From: Stieleria magnilauensis | GTDB taxonomy: Bacteria; Planctomycetota; Planctomycetia; Pirellulales; Pirellulaceae | Assembly: GCA_007753675.1 (NCBI GenBank) | Contig: CP036432.1 | Span: forward strand, 9,705,381-9,769,380 | DNA: 64,000 bases | Reading direction: 5' to 3' | In this document: positions 45,201 through 53,810 of the stretch, piece after piece | Numbering within the stretch: position 1 is the stretch's first letter | Layout of the letters: each line of letters begins with the position of its first letter | Notes under the pieces: generated by a model | What the model was told of the DNA's origin: nothing | Database searches by the model: none | Seen by the model: only the letters and a program-made list of their open reading frames with translations | Translations under genes and position numbers: made by a program

Positions 45201-48200
45201 CGTGTTCGAATCCACATCGCCATCGTTGACGGTGAACGAGACCGTGCGGGTCGCGGTCGAGGGGTTTTCGCTGCCGTTGGTGTAGGTGATGCTCCGCAGG
45301 GCCGCTTCGTACTGGGCGACCGTTGCGGTGCCGGTCAGGGTCATCGTTCCGCTGCCGGCGTTCCAAACCCCGCTGATCCCGTTCTGATCGACGAAGGTCA
45401 ACACGTCTTCGCCGTTGGTGTAGTTCGCGGTGATCTGGACGACGGCCGATTCCAGATTCGTGTCGTCGCTGTCACTCAGCGCCAGCGTGGACGTGATCGC
45501 CACGGCGCCGTCGTTTTCAGTGTAGGCCAGCGTGCTGCCTTCAATCGACGCTTCCACCGGAGCGTCATTGACGGTCGTGACGGTGAAGTTAAACGTTCCC
45601 GTTGCCGGTGTCGCGCCGTCTTCCCCACCGTCGGCCAGCGAGAAACTGAACGCATCGCTGGTCGTTTCGCTGCCGTCGTGGTCGTAGGTCACGTCTCCGG
45701 CATCAATGTCGGCTTGGGTGAAGGTGTCATTGAGTCCCAAGGCGCCGAATCCGGCCAGGTACAGCGTGCCGTTGTCGGTCACGTCGGTGACGGTGTAGGT
45801 CAGCCCGGCGCCGCTATCATCGACGTCACCTTCGTTGAGCATCGCTGTCGTGATCGCGGTTCCGGTGGAACCTTCCAAAACCGTCGTGCCGGTGTTGGTC
45901 GCGACCGTCGGCGCATCGTTCAGGTCATTGACGTTGACGGTCAGCGTTTCGTCGTAGTAGTTCGATGCGGAGTCCGTCACGCGCACGATCACGCTGTAGG
46001 ACGACTTGGTCTCGTAGTCCAGGATTCCATCGGTCAGCACCAGTTCGTCACTGGAAACGCCGCCGATGGAGAAGTTCGCTGCATCGGCCCCGCCGAGGAT
46101 CGAATAGGTGAATGTCTCGCCCGCATCGACATCCGTAGTGGTCAGGGTGGCGACGCTGACGCCGCCGGTGGTATCGGTGAATTCGTTGACCGAAGGGGTG
46201 TCGGGCGCGATGTCGGTCGGGGTTTGATTGTTGGGGAACGCCGCGATGGCAGACAGTTTTTCGGCTCCCGCGGTTAATCCGATGTCCGAACCGTCCATCA
46301 GCAGCGATGCCGTGGCGGCACCATTGCCTGCGCCGGCAACCAACGTCGTCTGCGTGACCGACAACGCGATGATGTCGTGCTTTTTGACCGCCAACGCGTT
46401 GCTGCCGACGCCCGAATCGCGATCGACCGAGAGTACGATGGTCCCGGCCAGGATGGTGTGGCCGCCGATGACGGCGTCGGTTTCATAGAGTTCGACGCCG
46501 TTGATCTTTTCGGAGAAACCGAGGTTGGTATCGGAGCCATCCAGCAGCGTCTGCAGCGTGCCGCTGGTCGTTCCCGCACCCACATCGGTCGTTTCAAACA
46601 ACAACAAGGAGGTATCCAGTCCAGTCGCATCGGTGGTCAGCAAGAAATCGCCGGCCTGAAGCACGGTGTCCCCAACGGTCGTGTTTTGTTCGACCAGCGA
46701 GATCCCGCGCACATCGGCGCCGACCGGATCGTCCAGCAACAGATAGAAACTGCCCGACGAATAGTCGCCAGGTGTATCCGCGCGGAACACGATCACATCG
46801 TTCTTCGAAATCGCCAGCGTGTTGGTGCTAACCAGCGTTTCATTGTCGGCGGTCGAAAACAGCACGTCGCCTTCGAGCAGATTGAAGTTGGAGCTGCCGA
46901 CCTGGAGATCGGCCGTGACATAGTGCAGGGCGTCGATCTTGGTGTCACTGCCGAAGGTGTCCAGATTGAACACCGACGTCGCGGTGCCGGACGTCGTCCC
47001 GCTGACCGGTTCCAGCAACAGGTCCGGATCACCCAGGCGGAGCACTTCTCCGGCGGTCCAGGAATTGAGGCCGGCGGCGCCTTTGGAATTCACATCACCG
47101 TCGGTGCTGAACCAAAACGCGGTGTCATTGGCGGCGGCCATGAATTCAGGCGGGTTTTGGTCCCACAGGAATAAGAATGGCTGGACAGTCGTTTCGCCGG
47201 TGTTGTTTTCGACTTCATTCCGTTCGCTCCAACTCGATCCGTCCCACAGCGGATTGTTCAGGTCTCCCCCCGCATCGAGCGCGGTCAGCATGATCTGATT
47301 CGTTTCGGGACGACTGGTCAGCGTGACCGTGCGTACCTGGTCCTTGAGATCGACGCCTTGCGTCTCGGCCGACCAGCCGCCGCCGCTGTCCCAGGTGCGA
47401 TAACTAAAACGGTTGTCGTTCTCCGAATAGACGGCCAGCAGATCACCCGACTGGGATTCAAACGCGACGGCCACACTCAGGAAGGTGTTGTTGGTCTCCG
47501 ACGTGGACGCCAGCAGTTTGTCGCCCCAGCTGTTTCCGTCCCAGACGGCTAGCCAAGTCTCGCTGTTGGAGGTGTGGGCGGCGAAGGCGATGCGGTCGGT
47601 GTTCGGGTCCGAGGCAACGCTGGTCCAGGTCACTTGTCCGGTCACACCACCGGGCGGAGTGATCGATTGCTGGGCCGACCAGGAGCCGCCGTCCCAAACG
47701 CGATACAACGCGCTGGCGGTGTTGTCGCCATAGACCACCATGGCGTCACCGCTTTGGGATTCGTAGGTCACGAAGACCTCGGTGTTGCCCGCTCCGGCGG
47801 TGGTGGTAAGGGTTTGGGCATTCCCCCAGGCGTTCCCGTCCCAGACCAGCGCGTAATCCTGGTGGGCGGCGTTGCTGACGACCAGCACCATTTCGTCCGA
47901 GGCCGGGTCGGAAGCGAAACGCATCTGTTCGGCTTCGCCGGCGATCGGGGTGGTGATCGTGTTGGTCGCCGACCACGCCGTTCCGTTCCAAACCCGATAG
48001 GACAGTCCGTCGGTTCCCGTCGCCGCGTTGTTCCAGACCAGCACGGCGTCACCGCTGACCGATTCGTATTCGATCGCAAATCCCCACTTGGTGGAATCCG
48101 TAACGGTGGCGAAATCGTTGAACGTAAAGGCCGTCCAGGACGAACCGTCCCACATCTGGCCGCTCAGATTGCCGGCCGCGTCGACGCCGATGACGATCTT

Positions 48201-51200
48201 TTCGTCTCGGTCGGGCGACTCCGCTCCGTCGATGACGCGCCATGGACCGCCGATGTCGGCGGTGTTGACTTCGATACTGAAGTCGTTGCCGTTGAAATCG
48301 GCCGCCTGCGGGGTGGACAGGCCGTTTTGAGACCAGATCACGGTGGAGGGGCCGTCGAAGGAGGTATCGGTCACATTCAGGACGGTAACGCTGATCGCCT
48401 GCACGGCGCTGCCGGTCGTTCCGTCACTGGCGGTGACTTGGACTTCGTAGACGTTGTCGCCTTCGACATCCAAGGGATTTTCGTAGTCGGGCGGGCTGAT
48501 GAACGTCAAGACGCCGGAGTTGGTGTCGATCGAGAAGAACGCCTGGTCGGCGCCGCCGGTGATCGAATACGTCGGCGTGGCGGCTTCGGCGTCTGTGGCG
48601 GTGACCGTCAACACGGCAGTCTGGTTCTCGTCGACCGCGACGGTGTTGGACGACGTGAAGACCGGATCGTCGTTGACCGCCGTGACGGTAAAGTTGAACG
48701 TACTGCTAGTCGTCGTTCCCGCGCCGTCATCGACGGTGAAGTCAAACGCATCACTGGTCGTTTCGCTGCCGTCGTGGTCGTACCTAATCAGCCCCGCATC
48801 GATGTCCGCTTGGGTAAACGTGTCATTGACGTTCAAAGCGACCGCGCTGCGATACAATGTTCCGTTGATGGGCACCGTATCAACCGTGTAAACCAATTGG
48901 TTGTCGGTGTTGTCCACGTCCGTCGTTTCCAGCATCGCGGTGGTGATGATGTTGCCGACGGAACCTTCGGCGATCGTATCGCCAGCGTTGGTTGCCAACA
49001 CCTGTTCGTCATTGATCGCGGCGATCGAGATGTCGCGCGTCTGGGTATTGGAATCCAAGTCGCCGTCGTTGACGGTGAAGGACACCGTCCGAGTCGCGGT
49101 CGAGGGATTCTCGCTGCTGTTGGTGTAGGTGATGCTCCGCAGCGCAGCTTCGTACTGGGCGACCGTCGCGGTGCCGGTCAGCGTCAGCGTCCCGCTGCCC
49201 GCATTCCAAATCCCGCTGATCCCGTTCTGATCGACGAATGTCAGGACATCTTCGCCGCTGGCGTAGTTGCCAGTGATCTGGACAACGGCAGATTCCAGAT
49301 TCGTGTCATCAACATCGCTCAGGGCCAAGGTGGACGTAATCACCACCGCCCCGTCATTTTCGGTGTAGGCGAGGACACTGCCTTCGATCGATGTTTCGAC
49401 CGCTGCATCATTGACGGCGGTGACGTTGACCGTTCTCTGCGCGGTATTACTCGTCCCGGTGTCGCCGTCGGTCAGCACAAAATCGATGGTGCGTGCCGCC
49501 GTCGAGGGATTATCCGACGTGTTGTGATAGCCGATCTGCCGCCCGATGGCCTGAGCGATCGCCGGTGTGCTGTTGGCGTTGAACGTGATCACCAGGTCCG
49601 AGCCGCCAGTGCCCCCGGTGAAGGTGGCGACGTCGATTCCGCCGTGCCGGATCGTGCTTCCGACCACCGTGACCGATCCCCCGTCGACGACGGTCAACTG
49701 ATCGTTGCTGGTGCCGCCGGCAGAGAAGGAAACGGTTAGCGTTCCGGTGTCGAGGTCGGTGGAATAGGGATCCGACGCGGTGAATCCGCTGTCGATCAAA
49801 GTTGGCGCCGCGTTTTCGGTGTAGGCGGCCGAACCACCGGTCGTGGTGAGGACCGGATCATCGTTGACGGTGATGGTGACGGTGGCCACGTTGGAGTCGA
49901 GGCTGCCATCGGTGGTTTGATAGGTGAATGTGTCGACGCCGTTGAAGTTTGCATTGGGCGTGTAGGAGAATGAACCGTCGGCGTTGATACTGAGTGTTCC
50001 GTTGCTCGGTCCTGACACGACCGCCGTGTTGACGTGGATCGCACGGTGATCGAAATCACTGTCGTTCTGAAGCACGCCGGAGCGTGCGATGTTTTCCACC
50101 TCGGTGGCGGAAAGTGCCGTGTCGTAGATCCGTACGTCGTCGATCTGACCACTAAAGAGTCGAGTGTTCGCACCGGGCTTGCCAATTTGAAGGGCACCCC
50201 AGGCGGATCGGTCATTCTGTACCCCTGTGTCCGTGCCTTCCAATACACCGTCGACATACAACGACGCGCTGAAGACACCGCCGCCCAGATCGGTCACGGT
50301 CACCGCGGCATGATGAAACTCGGTCGTGTCGGTGAAGTCTGAATTCGAAACGATGTAGATCGGGTCCGCACCATTGACGGGGACTTCATATCCCAAGAAA
50401 AAGACGATCTTGTTAGCCTGGTCGTAGGTTCCGATCGTCAGCCCCATTTCCGACTCCGCCGCCGTTCCCGGTGCCGAACCATATCCGTTGCCGCCGCTGT
50501 AGCCTTCCCACAGGATGTGTTGTTGTCCGGATGTGGTGGTCGCTTGGAACCACGCCGACATCGTAAAACTGCTGGCCGTCTTCATCACCGTGCTGGTGGT
50601 TGAAACGTAATCCGCGGTGCCATCAAACGTCAGCGCGTCGGAGCCCACATAGCCGGTCGACCAGGTCGGATCATCGGTATCAACGGCCGCCGTCGCGCCC
50701 AACGTCGCGTCATTCCCCAAGGCTCCGGAATCGACGGTGGTTTGGCCGGTTCCCTCGTCAAACTGCCACCAGTTGGCCAAGTTGGTTGTCGTCGGCCCGA
50801 CGTTCAGCGTGGTGTTGACACTGGTGGAATACGCATCGTCGCCGGCGACCGGAGCGGTGTTGGTGACCGAGACGTTTTGAGCAAATTCAGACGTGTCGGT
50901 GAATGCATTGAAACTGACGTTACTCTTCGTCGCCGTTGCGCTGACGATCTCTCCGGCCAGCACGTTGGCCGTCAACGTCGCATTGATCGTGGCGTTTCCG
51001 GATCCGTCCGTGGTGACGTTGGCAAAGCCGAGATAACGCTGTCCCTCGCCGTACCCTGAGCCATCACCCGACGCGCTGGCGAAAAACTCGATGCGGTAGT
51101 AACTGTTGGCGACGCCGTTGAGCGTGCCGATGATATTCACGTCGGTCGATGATATCATTTGCGCCGAGGTAAGTACCGGATAGTTTTGCCGGTTGTTTGC

Positions 51201-53477
51201 GCCACTGTCACCATCGCCGACGTCGTTGGCTGTGACACCATTTCCACCGAGGTCAATTCCCAGACCAGTGTTCGAATGAATCACATTGGAGAGAATCGCA
51301 TTGCTGATGATCCCCGCATTTGAATAGAGGCGTATTCCGTCGCGAAGGTTTCCTGCGATCAGATTACCTTCCCCGGCATTAATCCCACCGATGCGATTAC
51401 CAGACGGGTCGCCCGCCGTCGCGTCGGCAAATCGGCTGATGAAGACACCGTCAAAATCGTTGCCCAAGGTGGCATCGCCATCGACGTCAGCGCCGATGTA
51501 GTTGTTGATGATCGTATTGCCCGTCGCACCGACCCCGCCGATGCGGATGCCCAACCCGTTACCGGAGATGAGGTTTCGTTCATAGACGTTTGTTCCACCG
51601 ATCGTGTTGTTGGCGCTGTCAACAATGATGATCCCGTCATTGGCATTGCCAAGGTCCGCATAGCCGGATGCATCGGTTCCGATGAAGTTCCCGGTGATGG
51701 TGGTGGCCGAAGCGCCCGCATTGATCTGAATTCCGGAATCTGAGTTCGCCGAAATGACGTTTCCGGCCCCGGCTATCGAACCTCCGATCAAGTTACCGGT
51801 GCCGCCATTGATTTCGATACCGTCACCGATGCGGTTGCCGCGATCCAATGAGCCGGTGGCATCGGTGCCGATGAAGTTGCCTTGAATCACATTGTTCGAC
51901 GTATTGACCTCGATACCTTCCCAATTCATCGAGATCACATTTCGCTCTGCCGCCGTCGTTCCGCCGATCGTGTTTCCCGTACCAGAAATGATTGCGATTC
52001 CGACGTCGCTATTGCCGCCGCCGGTTGCACCGTCGGGATCCAGGCCTACAGTGTTGCCTTGGATGACATGGCCTGTGACACCAGATCCAACGATAGTGAT
52101 TCCCTCATCGCCATTATTTGTGATGACATTACGAAGAATCATTGCGTTCGAGCCGGCGATATCAATTCCGTCATCGCTGTTCCCTACCCCGCTGTTTCCG
52201 ATCCCGGTGGTCCCGGTCCCCGCGGTGCCGATCCAGTTGTCGGCGATCGTCACATTGTCCGCGCCCGCTGCGATGTTGATTCCATCAGCAGTGAACCCGG
52301 TGACCATGATGCCTTGAATGGTGCTGCCCGCTCCTCCGGCACTGATGCTGATGCCACTGAATCCAGAGGCATTGCCATCGATCCGGACGACCGGGGTGTT
52401 TACGTAATCTGGTTCACTCATGCCATCGATGGTGACCGTGTCCGTGATCGTCAGTGCTGAGCCGATGTTGATCGTATGGACGCCGGTGCCCGCGATGGCG
52501 AAGTCGATCGTGTCGTCGACGGTTGTCGACGCGTTGGACTGTGCGATCGCCCAACGCAGACTTCCCACGCTGCCGTCATCGAGCGTGTTGGTCACTGTGT
52601 AGACATTCAGGACGTGATTCCATTGGGAGAGTGCCTGCGTGTCGAAGGCAATCCCGGCGTCCACGGACCCGACCGTGTATTCCAGATCCCAGTCACCGCC
52701 GAGTTGCTCGGCTCCCGTCAAGTCATCGCTGGCCGCAACGTCACAGTCACACAGTGTGGCGATCGAATCGATCAGCGTACGGCCCTCGGCGGTGCTGGCC
52801 AGATCGCAGCCATAGATCAAGAGATCGGCGTCCGTGTCGAGTGAGCCGGCCCACGAGGAAATGTCGCCGGCGTATCCGTTCGCCGAGTACAGGTCCAACC
52901 GCGTGTTGCCGAGTTGCAGTCCCTGTCCGTCACCGTGGGCGAGAATGTGAATCGCGTCGACGCCCGACAGCCCGCCGAGGGTCTCGGTGATCCGGGTGAT
53001 GCCGTCTTCTTCCGACGAGAGTCGAACGATCAACCATTGTGTTCCGTCATCGGAATGGTCCCGCAGTCCGGCCAACAGCGTCTCGGCGTCTTCGACACCG
53101 TCGTCGACGAAGACCACTTCGAGAGGACGCGACGGATCAGTTGTGGAAGAATCAAATAGAGTCTTCGAGTCAGGCTGATCGGATTGTGAATCAACCAAAT
53201 CGACCGGATGGGCACCGAACAACTCGTCAGACGCGCCCGGCGCAGCGGACTGGAGCATCTGCGTCATCGCCGCGTCGAGAAGTTCGACGTCTGCGTCAAC
53301 GGGCAAATCTGCCGTGTCGGGACCGTCTGCGCTGAGCAGAATGCGGTCCTCCAGCAGGAAGAAGTCGAAAACGCGTGAGGGGTGATTCGCCGACAAGGTT
53401 GAAGATCCAGTAAAGCGCGAGCGGGGCTGGCGAAAGACGACGCCACTGCCCCCGTGTCCGTCGTTTTCACCTCCCAA
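42219..53477 (-). CDS. Giant surface protein GP3, N-terminal part, truncated by IS630
   Basis: 3752 aa; the last seven codons (RQSLILG) come from the IS. LEPR-XLL-like motif FDFFLLEDRILLSADG (37-52); DUF4347 (about 118-275; His181 in HILAHG, Cys224 in IYGCDLA); beta-helix (about 290-860); LamG (about 900-1130) nested in a cadherin-like domain; cadherin-like domains; seven WDGxxW repeats (about 1710-2090); the GDhhFS module; and 382-residue tandem units near-identical to GP1. Uninterrupted, GP3 would be 4342 aa with the same C-terminal anchor as GP1 and GP2. The truncated product lacks that anchor, so it is probably secreted, degraded or not displayed. The frame opens with TTG at 53477; the exact start is unsure. 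Confidence 0.85.
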   Translation of the reverse strand: MGGENDGHGGSGVVFRQPRSRFTGSSTLSANHPSRVFDFFLLEDRILLSADGPDTADLPVDADVELLDAAMTQMLQSAAPGASDELFGAHPVDLVDSQSDQPDSKTLFDSSTTDPSRPLEVVFVDDGVEDAETLLAGLRDHSDDGTQWLIVRLSSEEDGITRITETLGGLSGVDAIHILAHGDGQGLQLGNTRLDLYSANGYAGDISSWAGSLDTDADLLIYGCDLASTAEGRTLIDSIATLCDCDVAASDDLTGAEQLGGDWDLEYTVGSVDAGIAFDTQALSQWNHVLNVYTVTNTLDDGSVGSLRWAIAQSNASTTVDDTIDFAIAGTGVHTINIGSALTITDTVTIDGMSEPDYVNTPVVRIDGNASGFSGISISAGGAGSTIQGIMVTGFTADGINIAAGADNVTIADNWIGTAGTGTTGIGNSGVGNSDDGIDIAGSNAMILRNVITNNGDEGITIVGSGVTGHVIQGNTVGLDPDGATGGGNSDVGIAIISGTGNTIGGTTAAERNVISMNWEGIEVNTSNNVIQGNFIGTDATGSLDRGNRIGDGIEINGGTGNLIGGSIAGAGNVISANSDSGIQINAGASATTITGNFIGTDASGYADLGNANDGIIIVDSANNTIGGTNVYERNLISGNGLGIRIGGVGATGNTIINNYIGADVDGDATLGNDFDGVFISRFADATAGDPSGNRIGGINAGEGNLIAGNLRDGIRLYSNAGIISNAILSNVIHSNTGLGIDLGGNGVTANDVGDGDSGANNRQNYPVLTSAQMISSTDVNIIGTLNGVANSYYRIEFFASASGDGSGYGEGQRYLGFANVTTDGSGNATINATLTANVLAGEIVSATATKSNVSFNAFTDTSEFAQNVSVTNTAPVAGDDAYSTSVNTTLNVGPTTTNLANWWQFDEGTGQTTVDSGALGNDATLGATAAVDTDDPTWSTGYVGSDALTFDGTADYVSTTSTVMKTASSFTMSAWFQATTTSGQQHILWEGYSGGNGYGSAPGTAAESEMGLTIGTYDQANKIVFFLGYEVPVNGADPIYIVSNSDFTDTTEFHHAAVTVTDLGGGVFSASLYVDGVLEGTDTGVQNDRSAWGALQIGKPGANTRLFSGQIDDVRIYDTALSATEVENIARSGVLQNDSDFDHRAIHVNTAVVSGPSNGTLSINADGSFSYTPNANFNGVDTFTYQTTDGSLDSNVATVTITVNDDPVLTTTGGSAAYTENAAPTLIDSGFTASDPYSTDLDTGTLTVSFSAGGTSNDQLTVVDGGSVTVVGSTIRHGGIDVATFTGGTGGSDLVITFNANSTPAIAQAIGRQIGYHNTSDNPSTAARTIDFVLTDGDTGTSNTAQRTVNVTAVNDAAVETSIEGSVLAYTENDGAVVITSTLALSDVDDTNLESAVVQITGNYASGEDVLTFVDQNGISGIWNAGSGTLTLTGTATVAQYEAALRSITYTNSSENPSTATRTVSFTVNDGDLDSNTQTRDISIAAINDEQVLATNAGDTIAEGSVGNIITTAMLETTDVDNTDNQLVYTVDTVPINGTLYRSAVALNVNDTFTQADIDAGLIRYDHDGSETTSDAFDFTVDDGAGTTTSSTFNFTVTAVNDDPVFTSSNTVAVDENQTAVLTVTATDAEAATPTYSITGGADQAFFSIDTNSGVLTFISPPDYENPLDVEGDNVYEVQVTASDGTTGSAVQAISVTVLNVTDTSFDGPSTVIWSQNGLSTPQAADFNGNDFSIEVNTADIGGPWRVIDGAESPDRDEKIVIGVDAAGNLSGQMWDGSSWTAFTFNDFATVTDSTKWGFAIEYESVSGDAVLVWNNAATGTDGLSYRVWNGTAWSATNTITTPIAGEAEQMRFASDPASDEMVLVVSNAAHQDYALVWDGNAWGNAQTLTTTAGAGNTEVFVTYESQSGDAMVVYGDNTASALYRVWDGGSWSAQQSITPPGGVTGQVTWTSVASDPNTDRIAFAAHTSNSETWLAVWDGNSWGDKLLASTSETNNTFLSVAVAFESQSGDLLAVYSENDNRFSYRTWDSGGGWSAETQGVDLKDQVRTVTLTSRPETNQIMLTALDAGGDLNNPLWDGSSWSERNEVENNTGETTVQPFLFLWDQNPPEFMAAANDTAFWFSTDGDVNSKGAAGLNSWTAGEVLRLGDPDLLLEPVSGTTSGTATSVFNLDTFGSDTKIDALHYVTADLQVGSSNFNLLEGDVLFSTADNETLVSTNTLAISKNDVIVFRADTPGDYSSGSFYLLLDDPVGADVRGISLVEQNTTVGDTVLQAGDFLLTTDATGLDTSLLLFETTDVGAGTTSGTLQTLLDGSDTNLGFSEKINGVELYETDAVIGGHTILAGTIVLSVDRDSGVGSNALAVKKHDIIALSVTQTTLVAGAGNGAATASLLMDGSDIGLTAGAEKLSAIAAFPNNQTPTDIAPDTPSVNEFTDTTGGVSVATLTTTDVDAGETFTYSILGGADAANFSIGGVSSDELVLTDGILDYETKSSYSVIVRVTDSASNYYDETLTVNVNDLNDAPTVATNTGTTVLEGSTGTAITTAMLNEGDVDDSGAGLTYTVTDVTDNGTLYLAGFGALGLNDTFTQADIDAGDVTYDHDGSETTSDAFSFSLADGGEDGATPATGTFNFTVTTVNDAPVEASIEGSTLAYTENDGAVAITSTLALSDSDDTNLESAVVQITANYTNGEDVLTFVDQNGISGVWNAGSGTMTLTGTATVAQYEAALRSITYTNGSENPSTATRTVSFTVNDGDVDSNTQTRDISVASINDDPTNAGGLPSDITVTEDVSSNVDLSALNLADLDDNGGNLTVTLSTSTGGYLSASTGGGVTVGGSGTGTLTLTGSLADLNTFLDTPANIQYLHGTPHTFGNDADTIQVVVNDGGNTGSGDGTDQTIGTVNVDITAVNDEQVLATNTGDTVPEGSVGNTVTTAMLETTDVDNTDSQLVYTVDAVPTNGTLYRSAVVLSVSDTFTQADIDAGLITYDHDGSETTSDSFDFTVDDGAGTTTSSTFNWTVTAGNDAPVEASIEGSTLAYTENDGAVAITSTLALSDSDDTNLESAVVQITANYTNGEDVLTFVDQNGISGVWNAGSGTLTLTGTATVAQYEAALRSITYTNGSENPSTATRTVSFTVNDGDVDSNTQTRDISVASINDDPTGAGLPSDITVTEDVSSNVDLSALNLADLDDNGGSLTVTLSTSTGGDLSASTGGGVTVGGSGTGTLTLTGSLADLNTFLDTPANIQYLHGTPHTFGNDADTIQVVVNDGGNTGSGGGTDQTIGTVNVDITAVNDEQVLATNTGDTVPEGSVGNTVTTAMLETTDVDNTDSQLVYTVDALPTNGTLYRLGVALSVSDTFTQADIDAGLITYDHDGSETTSDSFDFTVDDGAGTTTSSTFNWTVTAGNDAPVEASIEGSTLAYTENDGAVAITSTLALSDSDDTNLESAVVQITANYTNGEDVLTFVDQNGISGVWNAGSGTMTLSGTATVAQYEAALRSITYTNSSDNPSTTTRTVSFTVNDGDVDSNTQTRDISVASINDAPVEASIEGSTLAYTENVGAVAITSTLTLSDSDDTNLESAVVQITGSYTNGEDVLTFVDQNGISGVWNAGSGTLTLTGTATVAQYEAALRSITYTNSSENPSTATRTVSFTVNDGDVDSNTQTRDISVASINDDPTGAGLPSDITVTEDVSSNVDLSALNLSDLDDNGGNLTVTLSTSTGGDLSASPGGGVTVGGSGTGTLTLTGTLVVRQSLILG
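42221..42248 (-). repeat. Right terminal inverted repeat of the IS
   Basis: Reads GTGGTGCGTCAA... on the minus strand, ending at the TA duplication. It includes the stop codon of the transposase and of the truncated GP3 frame. Confidence 0.85.
42251..45565 (-). repeat. Tandem 1146-bp units in GP3
   Basis: The landmark GCTTCCACCGGAGCG recurs at 42856, 43255, 44401 and 45550, with spacings 399, 1146 and 1149 bp. Two full three-domain units are followed by a lone first domain and then a further copy that is interrupted by the IS. The units are near-identical to the GP1 array. Confidence 0.9.
45168..48678 (-). repeat. 3.5-kb block near-identical to GP1
   Basis: Partner of 20620-24130 (constant offset 24548 bp). 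Includes the seven WDGxxW repeats (propeller-like) and the GDhhFS module. Confidence 0.88.
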
Positions 53478-53810
53478 TACCTAAGCCACAAAAGGATGGC
53501 GGAGATACGCCTCATCCGCGGGACGTGCCTATGCGGGGCAACGGCCACGCAAACTCGTGCAGACTGAACAGACCAAAGCGCCTGTGACGGTTATGACCGC
53601 TGCCGAGGGGAATCGATTTGGCCGCCCCACCGCGAAAGGCAGATCAGCGGGTGCGCCGCTTCCTCGCCACAAAGAACGGTCAAGCAGACGGCATTTGAGC
53701 CGGTTATGATGCGTGGCACCAACCCGACAACGCCGTGGAACGACTTCGAAAACGCCGCGTTGCGTTGCACCCATTCGATTGACCAGCAGGCCCCCACGAC
53801 CTCCCGCTCC
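53478..53810. promoter_or_regulatory. Divergent promoter region, GP3 / sulfatase
   Basis: About 330 bp. On the minus strand GTTGCCCCGCATAGGC (53542-53527) lies 56 bases upstream of the GP3 start, matching the motif before GP1 and GP2. The plus-strand frame upstream of the sulfatase ATG is open but lacks protein character. Confidence 0.4.

Noticed and set aside
53706..53810. Upstream extension of the sulfatase to 53706
   Set aside because: The signal peptide begins at MKYVLCF; the extension would bury it and lacks protein character.
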